This document shows positions 19,379 through 29,571 of a stretch of 64,000 nucleotides of DNA, piece after piece. Position 1 is the stretch's first letter. Each line of letters starts with the position of its first letter. This DNA comes from Vibrio alfacsensis (GTDB lineage: Bacteria; Pseudomonadota; Gammaproteobacteria; Enterobacterales; Vibrionaceae), in the NCBI RefSeq assembly GCF_003544875.1, contig NZ_CP032093.1, positions 868,001-932,000 of the forward strand, written 5' to 3'. The notes beneath the pieces are model-generated. The model did no database searches. It saw only the letters and a program-made list of their open reading frames with translations, and was not told the DNA's origin. Both the position numbers and the translations under genes were made by a program.

Positions 19379-19563
19379 GAATTTTTGCAGAAGTGACGTT
19401 TGCAATAGATTGTTGAAGCAAGTGCGTCATACAATTTTTCGCTATGAAGTTTGCACCGTTGTAAATGTTGGCCTTAGTCAGTGGCTAAGTCAGCGATGTC
19501 TTTTTGCCTTTGAATCAACTATGACCGCACTGAGAGTGTGCTGTTTTCACCGAGAGTTTCTTT

Positions 19564-21567
19564 ATGAACGTGAATTTGTCCAATGTATCAGCGACTAATA
19601 AGGCTTCCACTATGGAGTCTTCAAATAAAGCTGCTGCAGAAAGCACGGAGAGCAAAGGGTTCTTTGAAGCTTTCGTGGATGTGTTTACCGGTTCTCAGAA
19701 ATCAGAAAAGGTGAACGCGACGTCTAACACCCAACTTCAGGCTGAAAGCGCAGTAGCCGATGATGTTGCTAGCCAAGTTTCCCAAGCGGAAGAAACGCAT
19801 AATACAAACTCAACAACCTCCGCTAGTGAGGGGAAAGTTAGCGCAAGTTCTACCGATGTAGCATTAGATGACGCCTTGTTGAACGATGGAAAAAGTAATG
19901 ATGGACAGGGTCCAGCAGACGCTTCTGACGCCGGTTCTTTGGAAAGCAATGCCTCGAAAAATAACGCCTCAGAAAACAACGCCTCAGAAAACAAAGTCTC
20001 GGACAGTAATGATGTCAAAAGTGCGATGGGTGAGGGGCAAGCGTTACTCGGGCGTATTCAACAAGCTAACCAGACACTGAATGACTCCGGGACTGCTAAA
20101 AGCGGCACTACTCAAAGCGGCAATGATTTGCCAGTGAGCGTTGAATCAATGGCGGCGAAATCTGATATCACAGAACAACAAGTCAACGTACAAGGTGATT
20201 CTGCTGAAATAGCGAGTGCAGGTTCAATGACAGGTTCTTTAGTACTAAACCACCCTGTTCAGACGGAGCAGTCACCGCCATCAAGCCACGCAACCTCAAT
20301 TGATGCTGTTGAGCTTCAAACCAGTGGTTCTGCTTTACGTTCAGAGAGTTCATCTGATGGCGTTAACTCAAGTTCTGCTACTGATAAAGCAGCGCAAATT
20401 GATTGGAATAACTCAAGTGCACAAGCTGCACACACCCAAGCGACGTTAAATGCAACGACACAGGTCGCCATTAACGGACAGTTGGTAACACAAGGTTCAG
20501 ATGCTGCGATGCTCCCTGATGCTGATTTGTTTGCTCAAGGTGGTGCGTTGGCATTACCGCGTGTTTCACTCAATGAACTTGAAGTCATCGATACGAAATT
20601 AGCTCAGGGTGAGCCTCTTTCTGCTCAAGAGTTAGACATTATCGAGGGCTTAAAAACGGGCACGATGCTCGCGGACATTCCGCCTCAAGAATTTGCTCAA
20701 TTTGTGGCATTGCCAAATGATGTAAAATCGGCAATGGCAGAGCACCAAGCGGCACGTATGACGGCATCGGCATCAACTGCTACACAACAAATGCAAAACG
20801 TCACCTTGCAAGGAAATGCACAAGCAAATAGTGCGCAAAATGGGGTGACTTCGAATACTGATAAAGCAGCAATGCCAGAATCGTTGACCGCCGGCAACCA
20901 GAACGCAGCTGCGATAAATTCGATGTCGCAACTGGCTTCAACCCCAGAGCAAAATAAAGCGGTGAAGGGGGCGAGTCTAGCAGCAAGTGCGCTGAAGTCT
21001 GCGGCAAATCAACAAGATAAAAATGAACCACAGCATGGCTTAGCTGGGCAAATTCAAGCTGCGGCAGGGCAACAAGGAGTGGCGGCTCAGCAACAAGCTC
21101 GAGTGGATGCTGCGCAGCAAGCTCAACTGCCATTGCAGTTAACTAAGGAGCTGGCCAACGACCAAGTCGCGGAAAAAGTCCAAATGATGATGTCGAAGAA
21201 TTTGAAGAACCTCGATATTCGACTTGATCCGCCAGAGCTTGGTCGCATGCAGATTCGCATGACGATGAACAACGATATCGCGAATGTGCATTTTACCGTA
21301 GCCAACTCACAGGCGCGTGATTTGATAGAACAAACCTTACCTCGCTTAAGGGAAATGCTTGCCCAGCAAGGTATGCAATTAGCTGATTCATCGGTACAGC
21401 AGCAAAGCGGCGGTCAACAGCAAAGACAGTATGCGGCTTCAGAACAGCAGGGGCAGGGAACGTCAGGTCGAGGATTCGCCCAAGCGGGAGATGAAAACGT
21501 TGATGGTGATGTGAATCTTGATTTGAATGTGTCTACAAAGCGTGATGGAATCAGTTTCTACGCTTAA
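19564..21567 (+). CDS. fliK: Flagellar hook-length control protein FliK
   Basis: Molecular ruler that sets hook length and switches export specificity at FlhB. It has 667 residues. A long, polar, Ser/Ala/Asn/Gln-rich N-terminal region (1-515), with small repeats such as NNASENNASEN near residue 135, acts as the ruler. The conserved C-terminal domain (about 520-612: LRDPPELG-type segment read here as DIRLDPPELGRMQIRM) interacts with FlhB in the family. A Gln-rich tail follows. The weak ribosome site GAGAG precedes the ATG. fliL follows after 99 bases. Confidence 0.9.
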   Translation: MNVNLSNVSATNKASTMESSNKAAAESTESKGFFEAFVDVFTGSQKSEKVNATSNTQLQAESAVADDVASQVSQAEETHNTNSTTSASEGKVSASSTDVALDDALLNDGKSNDGQGPADASDAGSLESNASKNNASENNASENKVSDSNDVKSAMGEGQALLGRIQQANQTLNDSGTAKSGTTQSGNDLPVSVESMAAKSDITEQQVNVQGDSAEIASAGSMTGSLVLNHPVQTEQSPPSSHATSIDAVELQTSGSALRSESSSDGVNSSSATDKAAQIDWNNSSAQAAHTQATLNATTQVAINGQLVTQGSDAAMLPDADLFAQGGALALPRVSLNELEVIDTKLAQGEPLSAQELDIIEGLKTGTMLADIPPQEFAQFVALPNDVKSAMAEHQAARMTASASTATQQMQNVTLQGNAQANSAQNGVTSNTDKAAMPESLTAGNQNAAAINSMSQLASTPEQNKAVKGASLAASALKSAANQQDKNEPQHGLAGQIQAAAGQQGVAAQQQARVDAAQQAQLPLQLTKELANDQVAEKVQMMMSKNLKNLDIRLDPPELGRMQIRMTMNNDIANVHFTVANSQARDLIEQTLPRLREMLAQQGMQLADSSVQQQSGGQQQRQYAASEQQGQGTSGRGFAQAGDENVDGDVNLDLNVSTKRDGISFYA

Positions 21568-21666
21568 AATGGCCATTCGAATGCGATGATAGAAATACTT
21601 TGTCCACCCCGCCAATTGGCAAATTGAATGAATCATAACGAAAAATAAGCAGATAAAGAGAACGTA

Positions 21667-22158
21667 ATGGCAGAAGAGCAGCTACAAGGCGCGCAGGGCG
21701 CAAAAGGAAAAAGCAAGCTACTGATCATCATTATTGCCGTAGTGGTATTACTGATTGGTGGTGGTGCAGCCGCTTTCTTTTTGATGGGATCAGATGCACC
21801 AGCACAAACTGAACAAACTCAGCAGGCACAAGCGGCAGCAACCGCTCAACCTATTGCTTATGTAAACATCCCGCAGCCATTTATTTTTAATGTGACGGGG
21901 GACCGTCGCGATAGATTAGTACAGATCAAAGCACAATTGATGGTGCGAGGCAGTGAAAATGAGCAATTAGCTCGCTATCATTCCCCACTGATTGAGAGCT
22001 CGTTGTTGTCTACGTTCGCCTCTGCAACGGTAGAGCAATTGCGTTCTCCGACTGGCCGTATTGAGTTGCGTGACCGCGCTTCGGATGACATTAAAGCGGC
22101 GCTAAGTGCAGCAGTGGGTAAGCCAGTGATTGAAAAGTACTATTTACAGATTTTGTAA
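21667..22158 (+). CDS. fliL: Flagellar basal-body-associated protein FliL
   Basis: A 163-residue single-pass inner membrane protein. A membrane segment (about residues 18-38, KLLIIIIAVVVLLIGGGAAA) is followed by an Ala/Gln-rich linker and a periplasmic domain (about 60-163) that associates with the stator units and supports torque in the family. The ATG at 21667 follows AGAGAACGTA. It precedes fliM by 15 bases. Confidence 0.92.
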   Translation: MAEEQLQGAQGAKGKSKLLIIIIAVVVLLIGGGAAAFFLMGSDAPAQTEQTQQAQAAATAQPIAYVNIPQPFIFNVTGDRRDRLVQIKAQLMVRGSENEQLARYHSPLIESSLLSTFASATVEQLRSPTGRIELRDRASDDIKAALSAAVGKPVIEKYYLQIL

Positions 22159-22173
22159 TTCAATAGGTAAAAC

Positions 22174-23216
22174 GTGACCGATCTATTAAGCCAAGACGAG
22201 ATTGATGCGCTTCTGCACGGGGTGGACGATGTTGATGACATTGATGAGCCCTTAGATAATGACAATGATAGTGCGATCAGTTTTGATTTTTCATCTCAAG
22301 ACCGGATCGTACGTGGTCGCATGCCGACGCTCGAGCTTATTAATGAGCGTTTTGCACGACATATGCGCATTAGCCTCTTTAATATGCTGCGCAAAACCGC
22401 TGAGGTTTCGATCAACGGTGTGCAGATGATGAAGTTTGGTGAATATCAAAATACGCTCTATGTCCCAACCAGTTTGAACATGGTACGTTTTCGTCCATTA
22501 AAAGGCACCGCGTTGATCACGATGGAAGCGCGACTGGTGTTTATTTTGGTGGAGAACTTCTTCGGTGGGGATGGTCGTTTTCATGCCAAGATCGAAGGGC
22601 GAGAATTTACGCCAACGGAACGTCGTATCATCCAATTATTGCTAAAAATTGTTTTCGAAGATTACAAAGAAGCATGGTCGCCAGTGATGGGGTTGAGTTC
22701 GAATACCTAGACTCAGAAGTGAACCCAAGCATGGCGAACATCGTCAGCCCGACGGAAGTGATTGTCGTAAGCTCATTTCATATTGAAGTGGATGGTGGTG
22801 GCGGTGATTTCCATGTTGTTATGCCGTATTCGATGGTTGAGCCTATCCGAGAATTACTTGATGCGGGTGTTCAGTCCGACAAGATGGAAACCGACGTACG
22901 TTGGAGCTCTGCACTGCGCGAAGAGATCATGGATTGCCCAGTGAATTTCCGAGTCAACTTATTGGAAAAAAACATTTCTCTGCGCGATTTGATGGAGCTT
23001 CAACCGGGCGATGTTATTCCCATTGAGATGCCGGAGCACGCAACGATGTTCATCGAAGATTTGCCGACTTATCGCGTTAAGATGGGGCGATCTGACGATA
23101 AAATGGCAGTGCAGATTTCTCAAGAAATTGAGCGACCGCACGTGGTAAAAACCGATTTAGCGTTCTTGAGTAAAGACATTATGACTGAGCTTGAGAATGA
23201 CGATGCAGACGATTAA
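22174..23216 (+). CDS. fliM: Flagellar motor switch protein FliM (one-base frameshift in this sequence)
   Basis: C-ring protein that binds phospho-CheY. The start is GTG 22174, giving MTDLLSQDEIDALLHGVDDV; LSQDEIDALL is the conserved CheY-binding peptide. The middle domain and the C-terminal SpoA domain (ending near EIERPHVVKTDLAFLSKDI) are present. The frame breaks in GGGG at 22689-22692. One more G restores VMGVEFEYLDSEVNPSMANI and gives 347 residues, a normal FliM length. The downstream half starts in another frame only because of this lesion. Confidence 0.9.
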
Positions 23217-23318
23217 ATACCCTTACCAATTGACCCACTAGGTTTTTGTTGAAAGAAACATTCTTTTGAGAAAGCCTATTTAGCATGGCAAAGATAAGGT
23301 TTAAAACAGGATATAAAA

Positions 23319-23729
23319 ATGCAACCGAGTGACGACCAAAGACTCGCAGACGAATGGGCTGCCGCGCTTAGTGAAGATCCATCAGCACCGATGATTGATG
23401 TGGATGAAGTATTAGCGGCTCCGTTAGAGGAGCTAAGAGATACCTCAAGCCCTATCTCTGATGATGAGCGCCGCAAACTGGATACCATCATGGACATTCC
23501 AGTGACTATCTCAATGGAAGTAGGCCGTTCGCAAATCAGCATCCGTAACTTATTGCAATTGAACCAAGGTTCGGTCGTGGAACTGGATCGTTTAGCGGGT
23601 GAATCACTGGATGTATTGGTGAACGGGACGCTCATCGCTCATGGTGAAGTGGTTGTCGTCAACGACAAGTTTGGTATTCGTTTAACGGACGTCATTAGCC
23701 AAACCGAACGAATTAAAAAGCTGCGTTAA
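23319..23729 (+). CDS. fliN: Flagellar motor switch protein FliN
   Basis: A 136-residue C-ring component. An acidic N-terminal region (1-50) is followed by the SpoA/FliN domain (about 58-132: [20 protein letters not shown] and the C-terminal [18 protein letters not shown]). The ATG at 23319 follows ACAGGATATAAAA. It stands 102 bases after fliM, a gap without a gene, and is directly followed by fliO, whose ATG is the second base after the stop. Confidence 0.93.
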   Translation: MQPSDDQRLADEWAAALSEDPSAPMIDVDEVLAAPLEELRDTSSPISDDERRKLDTIMDIPVTISMEVGRSQISIRNLLQLNQGSVVELDRLAGESLDVLVNGTLIAHGEVVVVNDKFGIRLTDVISQTERIKKLR

Positions 23730-23730
23730 C

Positions 23731-24143
23731 ATGAGCCATTCAATCAAAACTCGATTGAAGCAAATAACAGGAGCACTGAGCTTAATGCTGAGTGCTCCTT
23801 ATGCATTTGCTGCTGCACCAACCAGTCTCGACTTAGCGACTACCTTGGGTTCTTTGGTATTGGTCATTGGTGTTATTTTGCTTTTGGCGTGGTTGCTAAA
23901 ACGTATGCAAGTGCCAGCAATGGGACAGCAAAAAGGATTGCGTATCATCAATCAATTGCCTGTAGGTACAAAAGAGCGCATTGCTGTAATACAGGTCGGT
24001 GAAGAGCAATTTTTAGTCGGCATTACCAGTCAATCGATTCAGACCTTAGCCAAACTAGAAAAGCCATTGAAAGAGGATGAGTTGGCGACAGGTGCTTTTG
24101 CCAGTCAATTTAGCCAACTGATAAAAAACATGATAAAGGGTAA
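23731..24143 (+). CDS. fliO: Flagellar export protein FliO (frameshift artificially fuses it to FliP)
   Basis: Inner membrane protein that helps assemble the FliP pentamer. It starts at ATG 23731 with a signal-like N-terminus ([14 protein letters not shown]) and one membrane segment (about 38-60, [18 protein letters not shown]), then a cytoplasmic domain. As written, the frame runs straight into FliP. One more A in the run at 24123-24128 makes it end LIKKHDKG at TAA 24141-24143, 137 residues, the usual size. The apparent 422-residue FliO-FliP fusion is therefore an artefact. Confidence 0.85.
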
Positions 24144-24999
24144 TTCAATTCGCCTCTTGCTCAGCATGTTTGTGCTGCTGGCAGGAGTACTGTTTTCTTC
24201 GCTTTCTTTTGCTCAGGCTGAGGCATCCCCATTGCCATCTAACTTGGCTCAGGGCGACAGCGTGACCGTAAAAGCAATGGAAAGTGACTCGGGGGCGAGT
24301 CGCTCTATGTCTGTGACAAACGGCACGGGTATCCCCGCTTTTACGATGACCACTAACGCTGATGGCGGCGAAGATTATTCGGTCACATTACAGATCCTAG
24401 CCTTAATGACCATGCTGGGCTTCTTGCCTGCAATGGTGATTTTGATGACCTCATTTACACGTATTGTGGTGGTGATGTCGATTTTGCGTCAGGCAATGGG
24501 TTTGCAGCAAACGCCATCAAACCAGGTGATCATTGGTATTGCTCTTTTCTTGACTTTTTTCATCATGTCCCCGGTTTTAAATGAGATTAACGACACGGCC
24601 GTGCAGCCGTATCTGAATGAGCAAGTGACGGCGCGAGAAGCGTTCGATGCCGCGCAAGTACCAATGAAAGCGTTCATGCTCAAGCAAACTCGGATTAAAG
24701 ATCTGGAAACCTTCGTCAATATGTCGGGAGCGCAAGTGACGAACCCAGAAGATGTTTCTATGGCGGTGCTTATTCCAGCCTTCATCACCTCTGAGCTAAA
24801 AACGGCATTCCAGATTGGCTTTATGCTGTTTTTGCCATTTTTGATTATTGACTTAGTTGTGGCCTCGGTTTTGATGGCGATGGGTATGATGATGTTGTCA
24901 CCGATGATCGTGTCATTGCCGTTCAAGTTGATGCTGTTTGTGTTGGTGGATGGTTGGAACCTGATTCTATCGACGCTCGCCGGCAGTTTTGCCCTGTAG
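24130..24999 (+). CDS. fliP: Flagellar type III export gate protein FliP
   Basis: Core of the export gate, forming a FliP5-FliQ4-FliR1 complex. It has 289 residues from ATG 24130, overlapping the fliO end by 14 bases. It has a signal peptide-like N-terminus (about 1-30, [20 protein letters not shown]) and about four further membrane segments. The family signature [20 protein letters not shown] is present, and [19 protein letters not shown] lies at the C-terminus. The start sits immediately after the A-run that carries the fliO lesion, so coupling with fliO is expected. Confidence 0.9.
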   Translation: MIKGNSIRLLLSMFVLLAGVLFSSLSFAQAEASPLPSNLAQGDSVTVKAMESDSGASRSMSVTNGTGIPAFTMTTNADGGEDYSVTLQILALMTMLGFLPAMVILMTSFTRIVVVMSILRQAMGLQQTPSNQVIIGIALFLTFFIMSPVLNEINDTAVQPYLNEQVTAREAFDAAQVPMKAFMLKQTRIKDLETFVNMSGAQVTNPEDVSMAVLIPAFITSELKTAFQIGFMLFLPFLIIDLVVASVLMAMGMMMLSPMIVSLPFKLMLFVLVDGWNLILSTLAGSFAL

Positions 25000-25026
25000 A
25001 TTGGCATAGAGATAAGAGGGTAGGAC

Positions 25027-25296
25027 ATGACTCCAGAAATGTTTGTCGAGCTATTCCGTGAAGCGCTGTGGTTAGTGCTCATCATGGTGTGCGCCATTAT
25101 CATTCCAAGCTTATTGATTGGTCTTGTGGTCGCTATTTTCCAAGCCGCAACCTCCATTAACGAACAGACATTGAGTTTCTTGCCGCGTTTGATTGTCACG
25201 TTACTGGCCTTGATGTTATTCGGGCATTGGATGACGCAAATGATGACCGAATACTTTTACGGTTTGATTGAACGTCTACCTCAGGTTCTGTACTAG
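25027..25296 (+). CDS. fliQ: Flagellar export gate protein FliQ
   Basis: An 89-residue protein with two membrane segments (about 14-38 and 50-72), the standard FliQ architecture. It forms the plug-side ring of the export gate with FliP and FliR. The signature QAATSINEQTLSFLPRL is clear. The ATG at 25027 follows GAGGGTAGGAC. It is 27 bases after fliP and 8 bases before fliR. Confidence 0.95.
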   Translation: MTPEMFVELFREALWLVLIMVCAIIIPSLLIGLVVAIFQAATSINEQTLSFLPRLIVTLLALMLFGHWMTQMMTEYFYGLIERLPQVLY

Positions 25297-25304
25297 AGTC
25301 TCGT

Positions 25305-26087
25305 ATGGAATACCCAACTGATATTGTTCTCGACTGGATAGCAAACTATTTTTGGCCCTATACCCGCATTTCAGCCATGTTGATGGTGATGACGGTGACA
25401 GGGGCACGGTTTGTCTCGCCTCGAATTCGACTTTATCTTGGGCTCGCGATTACTTTTGCTGTCATGCCGGCCATTCCTGCCGTACCACAAGATCTAGAAT
25501 TGCTCTCTTTTCGTGGTTTTATCACGATTGCAGAGCAGATCATTATTGGTGTCGCGATGGGCATGGTGACTCAATTTATCATCCAAACTTTTGTTTTGTT
25601 AGGTCAGATTCTTGGTATGCAATCGAGTTTGGGTTTCGCCTCAATGGTTGACCCAGCAAATGGGCAGAATACGCCATTGCTTGGTCAGCTATTTATGTTT
25701 TTAGCCACGCTGTTCTTTTTGGCCACAGACGGGCACTTAAAGATGCTGCAATTGGTGGTATTCAGTTTCAAAACATTGCCGATTGGCTCGGGTACCTTAA
25801 GCGCAGTCGATTACCGTGAATTGGCAAGCTGGCTTGGGATCATGTTTAAAACGGCATTGAGCATGTCACTATCCGGTATTATTGCTCTACTAACAATTAA
25901 CTTGTCATTTGGTGTGATGACGCGTGCGGCACCGCAGTTGAATATCTTCTCGCTTGGTTTTGCTTTTGCACTCATGGTGGGTTTGTTGCTGTGTTGGTAC
26001 ATTTTGGCGGGTTTATACAGCCATTATGAAATCTTTTGGTCGGTGGGTGAGGAGCAGATTTGCCGCCTCATTCGCTTGGAATGTTAG
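25305..26087 (+). CDS. fliR: Flagellar export gate protein FliR
   Basis: A 260-residue inner membrane protein with about six membrane segments. It completes the FliPQR gate and contacts FlhB. The region RISAMLMVMTVTGARFVSPR and the segment with GMQSSLGFASMVDPANG are typical of the family. It begins 8 bases after fliQ; flhB begins 24 bases after its stop behind AGGAG. The frame is intact. Confidence 0.94.
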   Translation: MEYPTDIVLDWIANYFWPYTRISAMLMVMTVTGARFVSPRIRLYLGLAITFAVMPAIPAVPQDLELLSFRGFITIAEQIIIGVAMGMVTQFIIQTFVLLGQILGMQSSLGFASMVDPANGQNTPLLGQLFMFLATLFFLATDGHLKMLQLVVFSFKTLPIGSGTLSAVDYRELASWLGIMFKTALSMSLSGIIALLTINLSFGVMTRAAPQLNIFSLGFAFALMVGLLLCWYILAGLYSHYEIFWSVGEEQICRLIRLEC

Positions 26088-26111
26088 GTTAGTAAACCCT
26101 AGGAGACTGGT

Positions 26112-27242
26112 TTGGCAGAGTCAGACGGCCAAGAACGCACCGAAGAAGCCACCCCCCGACGGTTACAACAAGCCAGAGAAAAGGGACAGGTTGCTCGGTC
26201 TAAAGAGTTAGCTTCTGCTTCCGTGTTGATTGTTGGCGCGGTGGCATTAATGTGGTTTGGTGAATCTCTCGCACGCTCATTATTCTCTATCATGAGCCGC
26301 TTATTCGATCTTCAACGAGAAGAAATCTACGACACTGGCAAATTGTTTGATATTGCCGGTGGTGCGATGGTGGATTTATTGCTGCCACTGTTTCTGATCT
26401 TGGTGACGTTATTCGTTGCTGCGCTCCTTGGTGCGGCAGGGGTGGGTGGCGTGAGCTTCTCTGTTGAAGCGGCGATGCCGAAGTTGTCCAAAATGAATCC
26501 ACTTAGTGGCTTAAAACGTATGGTTGGTATGCAGAGTTGGGTAGAACTGCTCAAATCCATATTGAAAGTTGGGCTAGTGACGGGCGTGGCCATTTACCTG
26601 ATTCAAGCATCCCAAGCGGATTTGATTCAGTTGAGCATGGATGTGTACCCGCAGAATATCTTTCATGCGCTCGATATCTTGCTCAATTTTGTCTTACTGA
26701 TAAGTTGCTCATTGTTGATTGTGGTAGCCATCGATATACCGTTTCAGATCTGGCAGCATGCTGACCAACTTAAAATGACCAAGCAAGAGATTAAAGACGA
26801 GTACAAAGAAACAGAAGGTAAGCCTGAAGTTAAAGGTCGTATTCGTATGCTCCAGCGTGAAGCGGCTCAACGTCGAATGATGGCAGACGTCCCGCAAGCG
26901 GATGTTATCGTCACTAACCCAGAGCACTTCTCTGTGGCGTTGCGATACAAGCAAAAAACTGATCGCGCGCCCGTTGTTATTGCTAAAGGCACTGATCACA
27001 TGGCGATGAAAATTCGAGAAGTTGCCCGTGAACATGACATCACTATTGTGCCGGCTCCACCATTGGCTCGTGCGCTGTATTACACGACGGAGTTGGAACA
27101 AGAAATCCCAGATGGCTTGTTTACGGCTGTGGCTCAAGTGCTCGCATTTGTCTTTCAGCTCAAGCAATACAGAAAGCGGGGCGGGCAGAGACCAAAACTT
27201 AATGATTACGATTTGCCGATCCCGCCTGAGCATCGTCATTGA
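26112..27242 (+). CDS. flhB: Flagellar export switch protein FlhB
   Basis: Export gate component that changes substrate specificity from hook to filament. It has 376 residues from TTG 26112 (MAESDGQERTEEATPRRLQQ), with AGGAGAC six bases upstream. Four membrane segments lie in the first about 215 residues, followed by the cytoplasmic autocleavage domain. The cleavage motif reads NPEH here instead of the textbook NPTH. The Asn and Pro that define the cleavage bond are kept. It is the last gene of the fliK unit. Confidence 0.93.
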   Translation: MAESDGQERTEEATPRRLQQAREKGQVARSKELASASVLIVGAVALMWFGESLARSLFSIMSRLFDLQREEIYDTGKLFDIAGGAMVDLLLPLFLILVTLFVAALLGAAGVGGVSFSVEAAMPKLSKMNPLSGLKRMVGMQSWVELLKSILKVGLVTGVAIYLIQASQADLIQLSMDVYPQNIFHALDILLNFVLLISCSLLIVVAIDIPFQIWQHADQLKMTKQEIKDEYKETEGKPEVKGRIRMLQREAAQRRMMADVPQADVIVTNPEHFSVALRYKQKTDRAPVVIAKGTDHMAMKIREVAREHDITIVPAPPLARALYYTTELEQEIPDGLFTAVAQVLAFVFQLKQYRKRGGQRPKLNDYDLPIPPEHRH

Positions 27243-27317
27243 TTTGGGTTATAACTAACGAAAATTCAGGTGCTTGATGCTTATTTGAGTAATTAGTCAT
27301 TATTTTGGCGTTTGATC

Positions 27318-27333
27318 TGGTACATAGATTGCT
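27318..27333 (+). promoter_or_regulatory. Sigma-54 promoter of the flhAFG-fliA-che unit
   Basis: TCTGGTACATAGATTGCTTA has GG (27319-27320) and GC (27331-27332) exactly ten bases apart, about 115 bases before flhA. It is the only plausible promoter in the 203-base flhB-flhA gap and would drive a unit running through fliA and probably the che genes. Confidence 0.8.
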
Positions 27334-27445
27334 TAGAGCCAATGAATCAATAAGAATAGATGAACTTTTAATTCTAAACCGTCGCGTAATATCAAGTAAT
27401 TACATCAAATACGCATTCCTCTGACCGATTGAGAACTCTCGCAGT

Positions 27446-29544
27446 ATGAAGTTAAGCCTGCCTTTTGCAGATAAATTGCCACGAATTCCACAGCGCTCCA
27501 TGCCTGCTATTGGTGCGCCGGTTATGGTTTTGGCCACCCTTGCGATGGTGGTGCTACCGATACCTGCATTCCTGCTGGATTTATTCTTCACATTTAACAT
27601 CGCCCTCGCTATGGTCGTGTTGTTAGTGACCGTTTACACCCGTCGCCCACTCGACTTTGCTGCATTCCCAACGGTATTGCTTATCGCAACCTTGCTTCGC
27701 CTCGCTTTGAACGTTGCCTCGACTCGTGTGGTATTGCTCCATGGTCATGAGGGTGGCAATGCGGCAGGTAACGTAATCGAAGCCTTTGGTAGCGTTGTTA
27801 TTGGTGGTAACTATGCAGTCGGTTTAGTGGTATTCCTTATCTTGATGATCATTAACTTTATGGTTGTGACCAAAGGTGCCGGACGTATTTCAGAGGTAAG
27901 TGCTCGCTTCACCTTGGATGCGTTACCAGGTAAACAGATGGCCATCGATGCGGATTTAAACGCAGGCTTAATCGATCAAGAACAAGCGCGAACTCGCCGA
28001 TTTGAAGTGACCAAAGAAGCCGACTTCTATGGTTCGATGGATGGTGCGTCTAAGTTTGTAAAAGGCGATGCGATAGCGGGTATTCTTATTCTATTTATTA
28101 ATATCATCGGCGGTTTGTCGATCGGTATGGCGCAATATGGTTTGGGTTTCGGCGAAGCGATGGAAATCTATACCTTGCTTACCATCGGTGATGGCTTGGT
28201 TGCTCAAATTCCGTCGTTATTACTTTCGATTGCGGCTGCAATGATGGTAACGCGTCAAAATACCGATGAAGACATGGGTGAACAGCTGATATTTCAGATG
28301 TTCGATAACCCAAAAGCGTTGATGATCACGGCGATTATTATCGGTGTGATGGGTATCGTGCCAGGGATGCCACATTTTTCTTTCCTATCGTTGGCAGCAG
28401 TGGCTGGTGGCGCCGCATATTGGCTAGACAAAAGGCAGAAACAGAAAGCAAAAGAGCCTGCTCTGCCAGTTAAAGCCGAAGATGGCAGTGAACCGATTTC
28501 TCAACGAGAGCTTTCATGGGATGACGTACAACCTGTTGATATCATCGGCCTTGAAGTGGGCTACCGTCTGATCCCATTGGTGGACCGCGATCAGGGTGGC
28601 GAACTGCTTGAACGTGTTAAAGGGGTACGTAAGAAGCTGTCTCAAGATTTTGGTTTTCTTATTCCTGCGGTTCATATTCGAGATAATTTAGAGCTCACCC
28701 CAAACAGTTATCGCATTACCCTGATGGGTGTTGCGGTTGGCGAAGCCGAGATTCGCCCAGATCAAGAACTTGCGATCAACCCTGGCCAAGTTTACGGCAT
28801 GATTGAAGGTGAACCGACGATTGATCCTGCTTTTGGCTTAGAAGCGGTGTGGATTCGAGAAGAGCAGCGTGAGCATGCACAAGCGCTTGGTTATACTGTC
28901 GTCGATTCCTCTACGGTACTCGCCACCCATTTAAGCCAACTACTGACGAACAACGCCTCTCAACTGCTTGGTCATGAAGAAGTGCAAAACCTCATGGAGA
29001 TGCTAGGCCGAAGTGCACCTAAATTGGTCGAAAGCTTTATTCCCGATCAATTGCCTTTGGGTGTTGTGGTTAAAGTGTTGCAGAACCTACTCAACGAAGC
29101 GATTCCAATTCGTGATATTCGCACCATTGTTCAAACTTTGGCGGAGTACTCAAGTAAGAGTCAAGAACCTGACATTCTTACGGCTGCGGTTCGTATTAGC
29201 TTGAAACGTCTAATTGTTCAGGAAATCAATGGTATAGAGCCAGAATTGCCTGTAATTACTCTTATTCCTGAACTGGAACAAATCTTGCATCAAACAATGC
29301 AGGCGTCAGGTGGCGAGTCTGCTGGTATTGAACCTGGACTTGCAGAGCGAATTCAAGCATCTCTGAGTCAAGCCACACAAGAGCAAGAACTGAAAGGAGA
29401 GCCTGCAGTTCTGCTGACTTCTGGTGTATTGCGTTCGACGTTAGCAAAATTTGTCAAAAACACGATACCCAATCTCCGAGTGTTGTCTTATCAAGAAATA
29501 CCGGATGAAAACAGATCAGAATTGTGCAAGCCGTGGGTAATTAG
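27446..29544 (+). CDS. flhA: Flagellar export apparatus protein FlhA (frameshift close to C-terminus)
   Basis: Nonameric export-gate protein: eight membrane segments in about residues 18-310 and a large cytoplasmic substrate-docking domain (about 360-699). The conserved cytoplasmic-loop segment GRISEVSARFTLDALPGKQM is present. As written, the end is abnormal (stop at 29575). One more A in the run at 29508-29511 restores EIPDEKQIRIVQAVGN and a stop at 29542-29544, 699 residues in all. flhF starts 28 bases further on, which supports the restored end. Confidence 0.92.
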
Positions 29545-29571
29545 CCTGCGTAGTATAAATGGATTCATAGT

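Noticed and set aside
22674..23216. Separate gene for a FliM C-terminal (SpoA) protein
   Set aside because: It is the continuation of fliM after a one-base loss in GGGG; the joined protein has the normal length.
24489..25199. 236-residue open frame on the minus strand opposite fliP-fliQ
   Set aside because: It lies antisense to two conserved genes, has no ribosome site, and its composition is that of a reverse-complement shadow.
26709..27239. 176-residue minus-strand frame inside flhB
   Set aside because: Antisense shadow of the FlhB cytoplasmic domain, with no start context.
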